Positions 1 through 6,926 of a stretch of 64,000 nt of DNA are shown here, piece by piece; within the stretch, counting starts at the first letter, position 1, and the number at the start of each line of letters is the position of its first letter. The position numbers and the translations under genes are program-made. Source of the DNA: Sphaerisporangium sp039871875 (GTDB lineage Bacteria; Actinomycetota; Actinomycetes; Streptosporangiales; Streptosporangiaceae). The notes under the pieces are model-generated. The model had not been told where the DNA came from. It did not search any database and saw only the letters and a program-made list of their open reading frames with translations. Location of the stretch: NCBI RefSeq assembly GCF_039871875.1, contig NZ_JBDPMD010000048.1, forward strand, positions 1 to 64,000. Direction: 5' to 3'.

Positions 1-3
1 CCC

Positions 4-78
4 CCCTCCCCTCTCCCAGCCGTCTCCCCCTCCCAGCGTCTCCCGACTCCCGGCACCCTCCCCTCTCCCAGCCGTCTC
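4..78. repeat. Pair of 23-bp pyrimidine-rich direct repeats
   Basis: The same 23 bases, starting CCCTCCCCTCTCCC, occur at 4-26 and 56-78. The DNA between them is also strongly C/T-biased. No gene was recognised in 1-828; the long open frames there are by-products of GC-rich repeats. Confidence 0.7.
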
Positions 79-90
79 TCGGGATTGGCT

Positions 91-802
91 CCGACGCGGC
101 GGGACGTGGTACGCCGAAACCGGCGCCACCATACGACGGCCCACCGGCGTACCCACCAACCGGAACTTTCCGGCCAATCACCTCTGAACCCCGACTTCGG
201 CTGCTGTGGTCATTGCCCACCCGCCTGAGTTTGCCCACTCCATCAGAACCCGCCCACTCAACCCCCACCAGCCACGGCCGCACGCAACATCCACCCCGCG
301 CCCTGCGGGCGTACCGCCCGCCAGACACCCCTCCCCGCGAGACGCGCCTCCCCCAGCCGCCGCGCGTCACTCGCGCGGCGCGCCCTCCGTCCGCAGGGCG
401 CTACGGCCTCATGGGAAGCGCCGCCGCAGGAGCGCTTTCTCCATCGGCGGCACGGGTACGGCGAACCCGGCCGGCGCGGCCCGGCCCGACACGACCAGGC
501 ACGGCACGGCCGACGCGAGGCGGCCCCGCACGGCCGACGCAACGCGGCACGGCCCGACTCGGCACGGCCCGACTCGGCACGGCCGACGCGACGCGGCCCG
601 GCACGGCCGACGCGACGCGGCCCGGCACGGCCGACGCGACGCGGCCCGGCACGGCCGACGCGACGCGGCCCGGCACGGCCGACGCGACGCGGCCCGGCAC
701 GGCTAGCGCGCCAAGCGCGGCTGCGCCCCGTCCACCGCTCCCGTTCTCCAGACACTCGAACGGCGCCGACGCGGCGGGACGTGGTACGGCGAATCCGGCG
801 CC
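91..802. repeat. 37-bp direct repeat pair flanking a GC-rich block
   Basis: Positions 91-127 and 766-802 are the same 37 bases apart from two mismatches, starting CCGACGCGGCGGGACGTGG. They bracket about 640 bp of low-complexity GC-rich DNA that includes the 24-bp tandem array. The pair could be the footprint of a segmental duplication. No transposase or integrase is visible. Confidence 0.7.
576..695. repeat. Tandem array of five 24-bp units
   Basis: Five perfect copies of a 24-bp unit (starting GGCACGGCCGACGCGACGCG) run from 576 to 695, followed by a partial copy. The preceding bases 546-575 carry shorter related repeats based on GGCACGGCCCGACTC. Because 24 is a multiple of three, all six frames stay open over long stretches, so the open frames here are probably not genes. 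There are no spacers, so this is not CRISPR. Confidence 0.9.
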
Positions 803-828
803 TTTGTACGGCGGTCAGCCGGTGGCCG

Positions 829-1026
829 TCAGCCGTCGAGCTTGCTGCGACCCACCGCGCCAAGGAATCGATGCCACTCACCAGGGGGGACACGAAGCAT
901 GCCGCGCCCTGGGTCCTTGCTGTCCCGTACGGCGACGACCCCAGGCGCTCCCGCGACCTCGACGCAGTCCCCGCCATTGCCACTGCTGTGGGACGACTTG
1001 CGCCAGTGCATCTCGGTCATGTCCAT
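829..1026 (-). CDS. DUF397 domain protein (partner of XRE regulator)
   Basis: This 65-residue protein has the DUF397 pattern: an N-terminal W-RKSS-HS motif, a central GDCVEVA and VAVRDSKDP, and a C-terminal W-x-x-F segment. In actinomycetes such proteins are encoded with Scr1-type XRE regulators and are thought to act as their small partners or antagonists. The start at 1026 has an AGGTGG-like ribosome site 6-7 nt upstream; an internal ATG at 1020 would give an ATGA overlap with the upstream regulator's stop. The gene is translationally coupled to the XRE gene at 1017-1820. Its exact biochemical role is not known. Confidence 0.9.
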   Translation of the reverse strand: MDMTEMHWRKSSHSSGNGGDCVEVAGAPGVVAVRDSKDPGRGMLRVPPGEWHRFLGAVGRSKLDG

Positions 1027-1820
1027 GTCTCGGCCACCTTCGCCATCAGGTCGATCGACTTCCTTTTGGGCAGCGCCTCAGCCCGCACCGCCTCCCACAG
1101 GCGCCTCATGGTGGCGACGTCCTCGGAGCGTTTCGTGGTGTCCCCGCTGAACGCACTGTCCACATAGACGACGTCCCTGTCGTCAGTTGTGGCGATGACG
1201 AACGGACCGGCGAGTCCAGCGTAAGCACCGGCCGCAAAAGGCACAATCTGGATCAGAATCCTTGGATGCTCCGCCATTTCCAGAAGGCGCGTGATTTGCT
1301 CCTCCATCACCTTGGCGCCGCCGACAGGACGACGTAGGACGCCCTCGTCCATGACGGCCACCAGCATCGGCGGATTCAGCCGGGACAATATGCCTTGCCG
1401 TTCCAGCCGTGCCTCGACTTGTTCTTCGACCGCGAACTCTCTACCGGAGGTCGCGATAACCTCTCGCGCGTATGACTCGGTTTGCAACAATCCGGGCACC
1501 ACAAGCGGCTGGTACGACAGCAACGATGTCGCGTTGCCCTCGATCGACAGCCACTGTCCGACCCACTCCGGCGGCATGTCCCGGCACACGAGATCCTCCG
1601 CCAGGCGAGCGAGGATGCCGTCAGTGGAGAAGAGTTGGTCGCAACGCTGCGCGAAGTCCGGCTTGGGGACCCTGCGGGCGGTTTCCACCATCGCGACGAA
1701 CGAGGCGGAGTAGCCGACGATCGCCGTAGCGAGTTGCGCCTGACTCATCCCGGCCGTCTCCCGGGCCCGGCGCAGCTCCCTTGCGAAGAATTCCAGGGCC
1801 GTCATTCGATTACCGCTCAC
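1017..1820 (-). CDS. Scr1-type XRE regulator (HTH + DUF5753)
   Basis: A cytoplasmic DNA-binding regulator of about 267 residues. An N-terminal helix-turn-helix (AGMSQAQLATAIVGYSASFV) is followed by the large C-terminal DUF5753 domain, seen in the typical LLSYQPLVVPGLLQTESYAR and VMDEGVLRRPVGG blocks. I chose the GTG at 1820 because GAGGA lies 4-5 nt upstream; ATG at 1805 is the alternative. It forms a module with the DUF397 gene downstream and, divergently, an anti-sigma-type ATPase gene at 1955. These modules are common in multicellular actinomycetes, where some members affect development and antibiotic production; the target here is unknown. Confidence 0.9.
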   Translation of the reverse strand: MSGNRMTALEFFARELRRARETAGMSQAQLATAIVGYSASFVAMVETARRVPKPDFAQRCDQLFSTDGILARLAEDLVCRDMPPEWVGQWLSIEGNATSLLSYQPLVVPGLLQTESYAREVIATSGREFAVEEQVEARLERQGILSRLNPPMLVAVMDEGVLRRPVGGAKVMEEQITRLLEMAEHPRILIQIVPFAAGAYAGLAGPFVIATTDDRDVVYVDSAFSGDTTKRSEDVATMRRLWEAVRAEALPKRKSIDLMAKVAETWT

Positions 1821-1954
1821 GTTTTCCTCACAGACGCTCACGGGGGAAACTCCGCACTCACATTGCGTGGGTACGGACGACGCCTTCCCCCGCAGTTTAC
1901 GACGCTGAATACCCCCAGGTGAGGCGGATCGATAAAACGTCGAAAGGAAACGTC

Positions 1955-2398
1955 ATGCGGGCGGCAGTAGATTCAATGTGGTGGGAATTGCCCGTTTTGC
2001 CAACCGCCCCCGGTATCGCTCGGCGACACGTCCACCAAACCCTCACCGAATGGCACCTGCCCCACCACTCCGACGACGCCCAGCTCATCGTCTCCGAACT
2101 GGTCACCAACGCCACCAAAGCGGCCACCGTCCCCCCGCCCCGCCACTCCCGGGACGCGCCCCGACTGGACGTCGTGTACCTGGGGCTGTTCCGCACGCTC
2201 GCCACCCTCGTCATCGAGGTCTGGGACGGAAACCCCGGATGCCCGGTCCTCGCTCCGGCGACCTGGGACGGCGAGAACGGCCGAGGGCTCCACATCGTCA
2301 CCGCCCTCACCTCCCGGTGGGGAGTCCGCCGCCCGCCGAGCGGCGGGAAAGCCGTCTGGTGCGAGCTGCCCGTCTCCCGTCCGGGCGCTCCGCGCTGA
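1955..2398 (+). CDS. Histidine-kinase-like ATPase, anti-sigma/regulatory type
   Basis: This 147-residue protein carries an RsbW-type HATPase_c fold. The N-box is visible as LIVSELVTNATKA and the G1-type box as VWDGNPG, with a later GRGLHIV segment. It would bind ATP and act as a small regulatory kinase or anti-sigma-type switch. The ATG at 1955 is preceded by AAGGAAA at 1944-1950; the reading frame is open upstream but has no better start. It lies divergent from the XRE regulator at 1017-1820, with 134 bp between starts, the usual arrangement of XRE/DUF397/ATPase modules. Confidence 0.88.
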   Translation: MRAAVDSMWWELPVLPTAPGIARRHVHQTLTEWHLPHHSDDAQLIVSELVTNATKAATVPPPRHSRDAPRLDVVYLGLFRTLATLVIEVWDGNPGCPVLAPATWDGENGRGLHIVTALTSRWGVRRPPSGGKAVWCELPVSRPGAPR

Positions 2399-2795
2399 AG
2401 TCCCGCACTCGCAGCGAGGTCCAGGTAGGCGAAAGGACGGCGGCGAACGGCCTCCGACGTGATCGCCGGCCCTCTCAGCACTGCCATCGGCCCTGACTCG
2501 TCACCGCAGTGGATGAGGAGTTCCCGGTCACGTCGTCCCCCCGGCCCGCGATCTACTGAAAGTCCACTGCCGCCGGGCAGGATGCTCTTGGACAGGGCCG
2601 CGAGCAAGTGACGACGCGATCGGCGGAGACGTCGCCGATCCCCGTCGGCGGGGCGCCCCGCATGACGCCTTGTCCGCGACCGTGAAGGACCTCCGCGGGA
2701 TCGCGGCGTCTCGTGGCGTCGCCTCTCTTCAGGCGTCAAAGCGCCACGCGAGTTCGTCGAAACGTACGACCCCAACTACGAGAGGAAGTTCTGCC
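2399..2795. other. Intergenic region without recognised gene
   Basis: About 400 bp between the ATPase gene and the secreted I36-like protein. I see no conserved coding signal, RNA gene or strong hairpin. The promoter of the downstream secreted-protein gene should lie near its 3' end, since a ribosome site (AGAGGAAG, 2781-2788) starts the next gene. Confidence 0.5.
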
Positions 2796-3203
2796 GTGCG
2801 ATCACGCCTGCTCAACCTCGTTTCAGCCGCAGCTCTGGCCGTCGGCGGCGTACTCCTCCCGGCGGCTCCGGCGAACGCGGCCCCCGACGACTGTTTCCAC
2901 AAATTCGCCTGCTTCTACAAGAACTTCGAGTACACGTTCAAGGAGCTGACCAGGGATAACGCAACCACCTGCGAGAACCTGGACAAGCCGATCAACGACA
3001 CGATGTCATCGGTGATTAATTACACCGACATGACTCTGGTCTTGTATCAGCACTACAACTGGCTGGGGAAGTACGTTCTCGTGCCCACCGGCGGAGGATT
3101 CTCCCGACTCGACTACGTGCCGATCTACAACCAGGACAACTCGTTCTACGGTTACAACACATTCAATGATCGAGTGTCCTCCTTCTGCATCCTCTGGCGG
3201 TGA
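2796..3203 (+). CDS. Secreted I36-like (gamma-crystallin-type) protein
   Basis: A 135-residue exported protein. The GTG at 2796 follows AGAGGAAG and opens a Sec signal peptide (basic RSR, then LLNLVSAAALAVGGVLLP, cleavage near ANA-AP). The mature domain of roughly 105 residues begins with two close cysteines (DDCFHKFACFYKNF), has two more cysteines (TTC and SFC), and contains aromatic-glycine segments such as YNWLGKYVLV. This is the pattern of the peptidase-inhibitor I36 / crystallin-like family of Streptomyces relatives. Inhibitor activity is inferred from family only. It sits immediately upstream of a degraded response-regulator fragment and has no evident operon partner. Confidence 0.75.
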   Translation: MRSRLLNLVSAAALAVGGVLLPAAPANAAPDDCFHKFACFYKNFEYTFKELTRDNATTCENLDKPINDTMSSVINYTDMTLVLYQHYNWLGKYVLVPTGGGFSRLDYVPIYNQDNSFYGYNTFNDRVSSFCILWR

Positions 3204-3210
3204 CAATGCC

Positions 3211-3332
3211 GTGCCGGTGTTGTTCCTGACAGCGCGGGACTCGGTGGAGGACCGCATCGCGGGGCTGACGGCGGGGGGGGCGACGACTACGTGGTCAAGC
3301 CGTTCAGCTCGGAGGAACTGGTGGCGCGGCTG
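3211..3332 (+). pseudogene. Response-regulator receiver-domain remnant
   Basis: About 40 codons encode the middle of an OmpR-type receiver domain: VPVLFLTARDSVEDRIAGL, then, after a frame change, DDYVVKPFSSEELVARL. The shift lies in a run of eight Gs at 3273-3280, where six or nine would keep the frame. Both the N-terminal phosphorylation-site half and the DNA-binding domain are absent. The homopolymer could be a sequencing error, but the missing ends show that the gene is not intact either way. Confidence 0.75.
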
Positions 3333-3375
3333 TCCTCGCCCCGCTCCACACGCTCACCCACTCCCCAGCCGCACC

Positions 3376-3466
3376 CTGGAGCTCGGCGTACTGACGGCCG
3401 CCAACCTCGCCACCACTTGCCTGCGCTTCCTCCTGCTGCGCACCTGGGTCTTCGCCCGCACCACCG
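3376..3466 (+). pseudogene. C-terminal remnant of a GtrA-type membrane protein
   Basis: A short frame reads LGVLTAANLATTCLRFLLLR followed by TWVFAR, which matches the last transmembrane helix of GtrA domains (as in actinobacterial dolichol-phosphate-mannose-synthase/GtrA fusions). Nothing of the rest of the gene remains. In many actinomycetes such glycosyltransferases sit beside OmpR-type two-component genes, so this and the receiver remnant probably come from one deleted locus. Its end abuts the SLATT gene at 3467, which may mark an insertion or deletion junction. Confidence 0.55.
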
Positions 3467-4135
3467 CTAGGCCGACAGATCACCCTTGCGGCTCCACGTC
3501 ATCAGATCGGAGGTCGACGTGACCGCCGGAGTGGACTGCTGCCGGAGCGACGCCATGGAGTTGTCGAACTCCGCGATCCACTGCGCCGTCTCTCTCTCCG
3601 AGATCCGCACGACGTCCGTGACCAGCGCGTCGATCAGCGCCAGCCCTCCCGCGGTCCGATCAGGCCCGGTTCCCTCCGCCTGCCACGCCGCCCAGTCCAG
3701 ATGAAAACGCGTCAGCCGTCCCCGCAGCGACATGAGCGCCGCGATGTCCCGCATCCACCCTGAAGAGATCCCGAAGAAGTGATCGAACGCCACACACCCC
3801 GCCGCCAACGCCAGAAACACGTACCCGAGATTCGCCCCGGCCCCCTCCCGGAACACCAACGGCGACACGCCACCCGCCACGGCCAGCATCACGGCCCCCG
3901 CCCGCAGAGCCCGCGACGCCACCCGCCGCACCTTCTTGTCCCGCGCGTACCAGTCGATCAGCTCAAGCGCACGCCCCTCCGCCCAGTCCCGCAGGTCGTC
4001 CAGCGCCATTCCCGGGTCCACCCACTGCTCCACCTCGGGCCGTGGCAGCGGAGGGAGATCTCCCCGCCCCCAGCGGCGCCTGCGCCGGGGAGCGAGAGGG
4101 ACTGAAGTCAGCTTGTCGGGGGAATGACCAGGCAC
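3467..4135 (-). CDS. SLATT-like two-TM membrane protein (candidate effector)
   Basis: A 222-residue protein with a SLATT-like layout. A helix containing ALELIDWYARDKKVRR leads into two hydrophobic segments (about residues 77-95, ALRAGAVMLAVAGGVSPLV, and about 103-121, GYVFLALAAGCVAF). A conserved FFGISSGWMRDIAALMSLRG follows, then a long C-terminal helical part. SLATT proteins are known as predicted pore-forming effectors in bacterial conflict systems and act at the membrane. The GTG at 4135 has a near-perfect ribosome site (AAGGAGG, 7-nt spacing). The gene is divergent, with only 79 bp between starts, from the metallophosphoesterase-NACHT gene, which suggests shared control. Assignment rests on pattern recognition, so a DUF4231 or related family is possible. 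Confidence 0.7.
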   Translation of the reverse strand: MPGHSPDKLTSVPLAPRRRRRWGRGDLPPLPRPEVEQWVDPGMALDDLRDWAEGRALELIDWYARDKKVRRVASRALRAGAVMLAVAGGVSPLVFREGAGANLGYVFLALAAGCVAFDHFFGISSGWMRDIAALMSLRGRLTRFHLDWAAWQAEGTGPDRTAGGLALIDALVTDVVRISERETAQWIAEFDNSMASLRQQSTPAVTSTSDLMTWSRKGDLSA

Positions 4136-4214
4136 CCGTTTCCCTCCTTATGCGAGTATGGCCTCACAGTAGCTCCTCAACGGAATAACGGTCGGCCAGG
4201 TAGGACACAAAACG
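4136..4214. promoter_or_regulatory. Divergent promoter region of the SLATT/NACHT locus
   Basis: Only 79 bp separate the GTG starts of the leftward SLATT gene and the rightward NACHT gene, and both ribosome sites lie inside it. Any promoters must therefore overlap, implying mutual or common regulation. I cannot assign -10 or -35 boxes with confidence. Confidence 0.5.
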
Positions 4215-6926
4215 GTGCCAACGGGAAACAACCCCCCAAGCGCGACAATCCTTCATGTCTCGGATACGCAATTCGGGAATTACCACCGATTTGGGACAGA
4301 GGATTCGCTCTCCCGGAGTCTTATCCGCGACCTGGACCGGCTGACGTCCGTCGAGAAGGTACCGAAGCCCGACTTGATGATCCTTTCGGGCGACATCACC
4401 GAACGGGCGGACGAGGACGAGTTCGCCGAGGCACTCGCCTTCATCGACGAGATCAGGGCCGTCACCGGACTGGCACGCGAACGCGTGGTGGTCGTGCCCG
4501 GGAACCACGACGTGAGCTGGCCGTGGAGCGAGTCCTACTTCTTCGACTGCCGGGCGCGCAAAAAGGAACCATCCGTCCCCTACAGCCTGAAGTGGCGGAA
4601 CTATCAGGACTTCGTCGCCCGGCTTCATGGCCCGACGGCGTTCACCGAGGAGCGGCCCTATCGGCTGCATCTTTTCGAGGATCTGCGGGTGGCCGTCGCG
4701 GCGATGAACTCCACGATCATGGAGAGCCACCGGGACGACGACCACTACGGCTGGTGCGGCGACGAGCAGTACCGCTGGTTCGCCAGAGAGCTCGGCGGGC
4801 TGGAGGGCATGCTGCGGATCGCGGTACTGCACCACAACGCGCGCCGCAAAGCCGACGCCGACAACGAGAACCTCCGCGACGAGGAGAGCCTCGGCGCCAT
4901 CCTGCACGGGAGGATCGACCTGGTGCTGCACGGCCACACCCACGAGGGCAAGGAGGACCGGTTACCGGACGGCACGCTGGTGCTGGCCACCGGTTCCGCC
5001 GCCGTCACCGCGGACTGGCGGCCGGGGGAGACGCCGAACCAGTACCAGATCTTCCGTGTGGGGCCCCGGACCGTCACCCGCTGGGCACGGCAGTGGGACG
5101 GGCAGCGGGAGTGGATCCCCGACCTTCGGGCCGACCCGGAGCGACGCAGCACCAAGGTGACGATCCGGCACGGCGTGCCAGGCTGGCGTAAACCCAGGCC
5201 GGAACCGGAGAAGGACGCACGGCACGAAATCCGCCAGGGCTACGGCGGACGTACGGCGGACTTCGTCGCCCAGGTGGAGCTGACCACACGCCGGGACCTG
5301 GGCGAGGGGGCCCTGGTCCAGGTCCGCACGATCGGCGATCCGCCGCTGCACTACCTGATGGCCAGCACCGCCGGCCGGCCGTTGCGCTACATCGGCATCG
5401 TGGACGGCCCGGTGGACGCGGCGATCCTGGGCGAGTTCGACCGGCGCGTGTTCGACCCCGTCCGTCATCACCAGCCCGAACGCATCGTGGTGCACTGCGG
5501 CCCGGACGACCCGACGCTGCGTGACGAGGCACGCAAGAACGGCATCCTGGTCAAGACGTGGACCGAGTACACCGACCTGCTCGACGCGAGCGCCTACCGG
5601 GAATGGCTCAGGCAAGCCCTCGCCGGGGACAAGCTGTACCGGCAGGAGCTCTACCAGGCCCAGCGCTACCGCGACATCGACCGGTGGGGCGGCGCCCAGC
5701 CCGACGTCCACGGCGATCTGCGGGCCACGGTGTACCAGGAGCTGCTCCACGAGGACGGGCGGTTCATCCTGATCCTCGGCGACGCCGGTTACGGGAAGTC
5801 CTTCCTGGTCCGGCGGCTCGCGCACGAGATGCTGGCCAACGACCGGCTCGGTATCACCCCGATCGTGATCTACCTGCGGGATCGCGACAAACGGCAGACG
5901 CTGGAGGAGATGGTGTCGGCTGTGCTCATCCCCAGCGGTTCCACCTTCCGCCTCCGCCATTTCCGGCACAGCCTGGAGGCCGGCACCCTGGCCCTGCTGA
6001 TCGACGGCTACGACGAGTTCGCCGTCCGGGTCGGTTACGACAACGCGGCGGCCCAGCTCCACACGTTCCTGAACGCCATGGAGGGACGGGCCAAGATCCT
6101 GCTCACCACGCGGCCGAGCCACTTCCGCAGTACCGACCAGGTCACCAGCAAGCTCTTCGCCGACCTCCAGACGGTGCACAACCGGCGCGTCCACCTGCTC
6201 GAACCCTTCGATACCGAGCAGCAGCGAGCCTTCCTGGCCCGGTACTTCGAACTGGGCGGCAAGGCGAACCCGGCGGCGCTCGCCCACGAGTGGATGACCG
6301 CACTCGCCGCGGTGGACAACCTGCCCGAGTTGGCCAGAACACCTCGGATGTTGTCCTTCATCGTCGAGGACCTGGACCTCCGCGAGATCAAGGCGGCTGC
6401 CGGACAGGAGGTGGTGACCGCCGCGGACCTCTACGACCGGCTGGTCGGCCGCTGGCTCGGCGAGGAGGCGGTACGACTCGATCCGATGAGTGAGAGCAAC
6501 GTCTCCCACGAGAAGCGGAGAGAGGTGCTGGAGGAGATCGCCCTGCGGATCTGGCGAGCAGGGGAACAGGACGTCAACGAGACCGCACTCCAGGATGCCG
6601 CACGGAAAGTTATCGACCTTCCTGCACACAAGCTGACCGTCGACCAGGCCGCGCAGATCACCGGCAGCCGGACCTTGCTGCGGGTGGACGGGCAACGGTG
6701 GAAGTTCGCCCACCAGTCCGTCTGGGAGTACCTGCTCGCCGTCCGCATCGCCGCGTCGCTCCGGGCCGGCGAAGAGGTGCTCGGCGACGCGCAGCTCACC
6801 GGCCTGACCGCCCGCTTCCTCCGAGACATCGCACCGGAGCACGTCACTGCTTGGCTGTCCAGGCTCAGCACACGGAACGTCTCCAAGAGGAACGTCGAAA
6901 AGGGGATAGATGAGCGATTGGCGTAA
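4215..6926 (+). CDS. Metallophosphoesterase-NACHT STAND ATPase
   Basis: A 903-residue multidomain protein. Residues about 10-265 form a calcineurin-like phosphoesterase with a complete metal set: SD17TQ19 (Gln replaces the usual His), GD60, GNHD with N97-H98-D99, H206-H207, and GHTH with H241 and H243. Residues about 310-500 are an unassigned alpha/beta region ending YREWLRQALAGDKLYRQELY. A NACHT/STAND ATPase follows: Walker A GDAGYGKS (522-529), Walker B LLIDGYDEF (D597), a sensor TTRPS (R633), and helical domains ending in FAHQSVWEYLLA. ATP-driven oligomerisation triggering the phosphoesterase is the expected STAND logic (inference). It lacks its own sensor repeats; these are on the next gene, which overlaps by 17 bp. 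GTG start at 4215 with AGGA upstream. Confidence 0.88.
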   Translation: MPTGNNPPSATILHVSDTQFGNYHRFGTEDSLSRSLIRDLDRLTSVEKVPKPDLMILSGDITERADEDEFAEALAFIDEIRAVTGLARERVVVVPGNHDVSWPWSESYFFDCRARKKEPSVPYSLKWRNYQDFVARLHGPTAFTEERPYRLHLFEDLRVAVAAMNSTIMESHRDDDHYGWCGDEQYRWFARELGGLEGMLRIAVLHHNARRKADADNENLRDEESLGAILHGRIDLVLHGHTHEGKEDRLPDGTLVLATGSAAVTADWRPGETPNQYQIFRVGPRTVTRWARQWDGQREWIPDLRADPERRSTKVTIRHGVPGWRKPRPEPEKDARHEIRQGYGGRTADFVAQVELTTRRDLGEGALVQVRTIGDPPLHYLMASTAGRPLRYIGIVDGPVDAAILGEFDRRVFDPVRHHQPERIVVHCGPDDPTLRDEARKNGILVKTWTEYTDLLDASAYREWLRQALAGDKLYRQELYQAQRYRDIDRWGGAQPDVHGDLRATVYQELLHEDGRFILILGDAGYGKSFLVRRLAHEMLANDRLGITPIVIYLRDRDKRQTLEEMVSAVLIPSGSTFRLRHFRHSLEAGTLALLIDGYDEFAVRVGYDNAAAQLHTFLNAMEGRAKILLTTRPSHFRSTDQVTSKLFADLQTVHNRRVHLLEPFDTEQQRAFLARYFELGGKANPAALAHEWMTALAAVDNLPELARTPRMLSFIVEDLDLREIKAAAGQEVVTAADLYDRLVGRWLGEEAVRLDPMSESNVSHEKRREVLEEIALRIWRAGEQDVNETALQDAARKVIDLPAHKLTVDQAAQITGSRTLLRVDGQRWKFAHQSVWEYLLAVRIAASLRAGEEVLGDAQLTGLTARFLRDIAPEHVTAWLSRLSTRNVSKRNVEKGIDERLA

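Noticed and set aside
576..695. CRISPR or integron-type repeat
   Set aside because: The 24-bp units are directly adjacent with no spacers and no integrase nearby.
206..1337. Several long overlapping open frames on both strands in the first 1.3 kb
   Set aside because: They exist because a 24-bp repeat keeps frames open in GC-rich DNA. Their products are low-complexity Arg/Ala/Thr/Pro strings, and they overlap the real DUF397 gene.
3273..3280. The run of Gs as programmed frameshifting
   Set aside because: The receiver domain lacks both ends, so no functional protein would result. Decay or a base-calling error is simpler.
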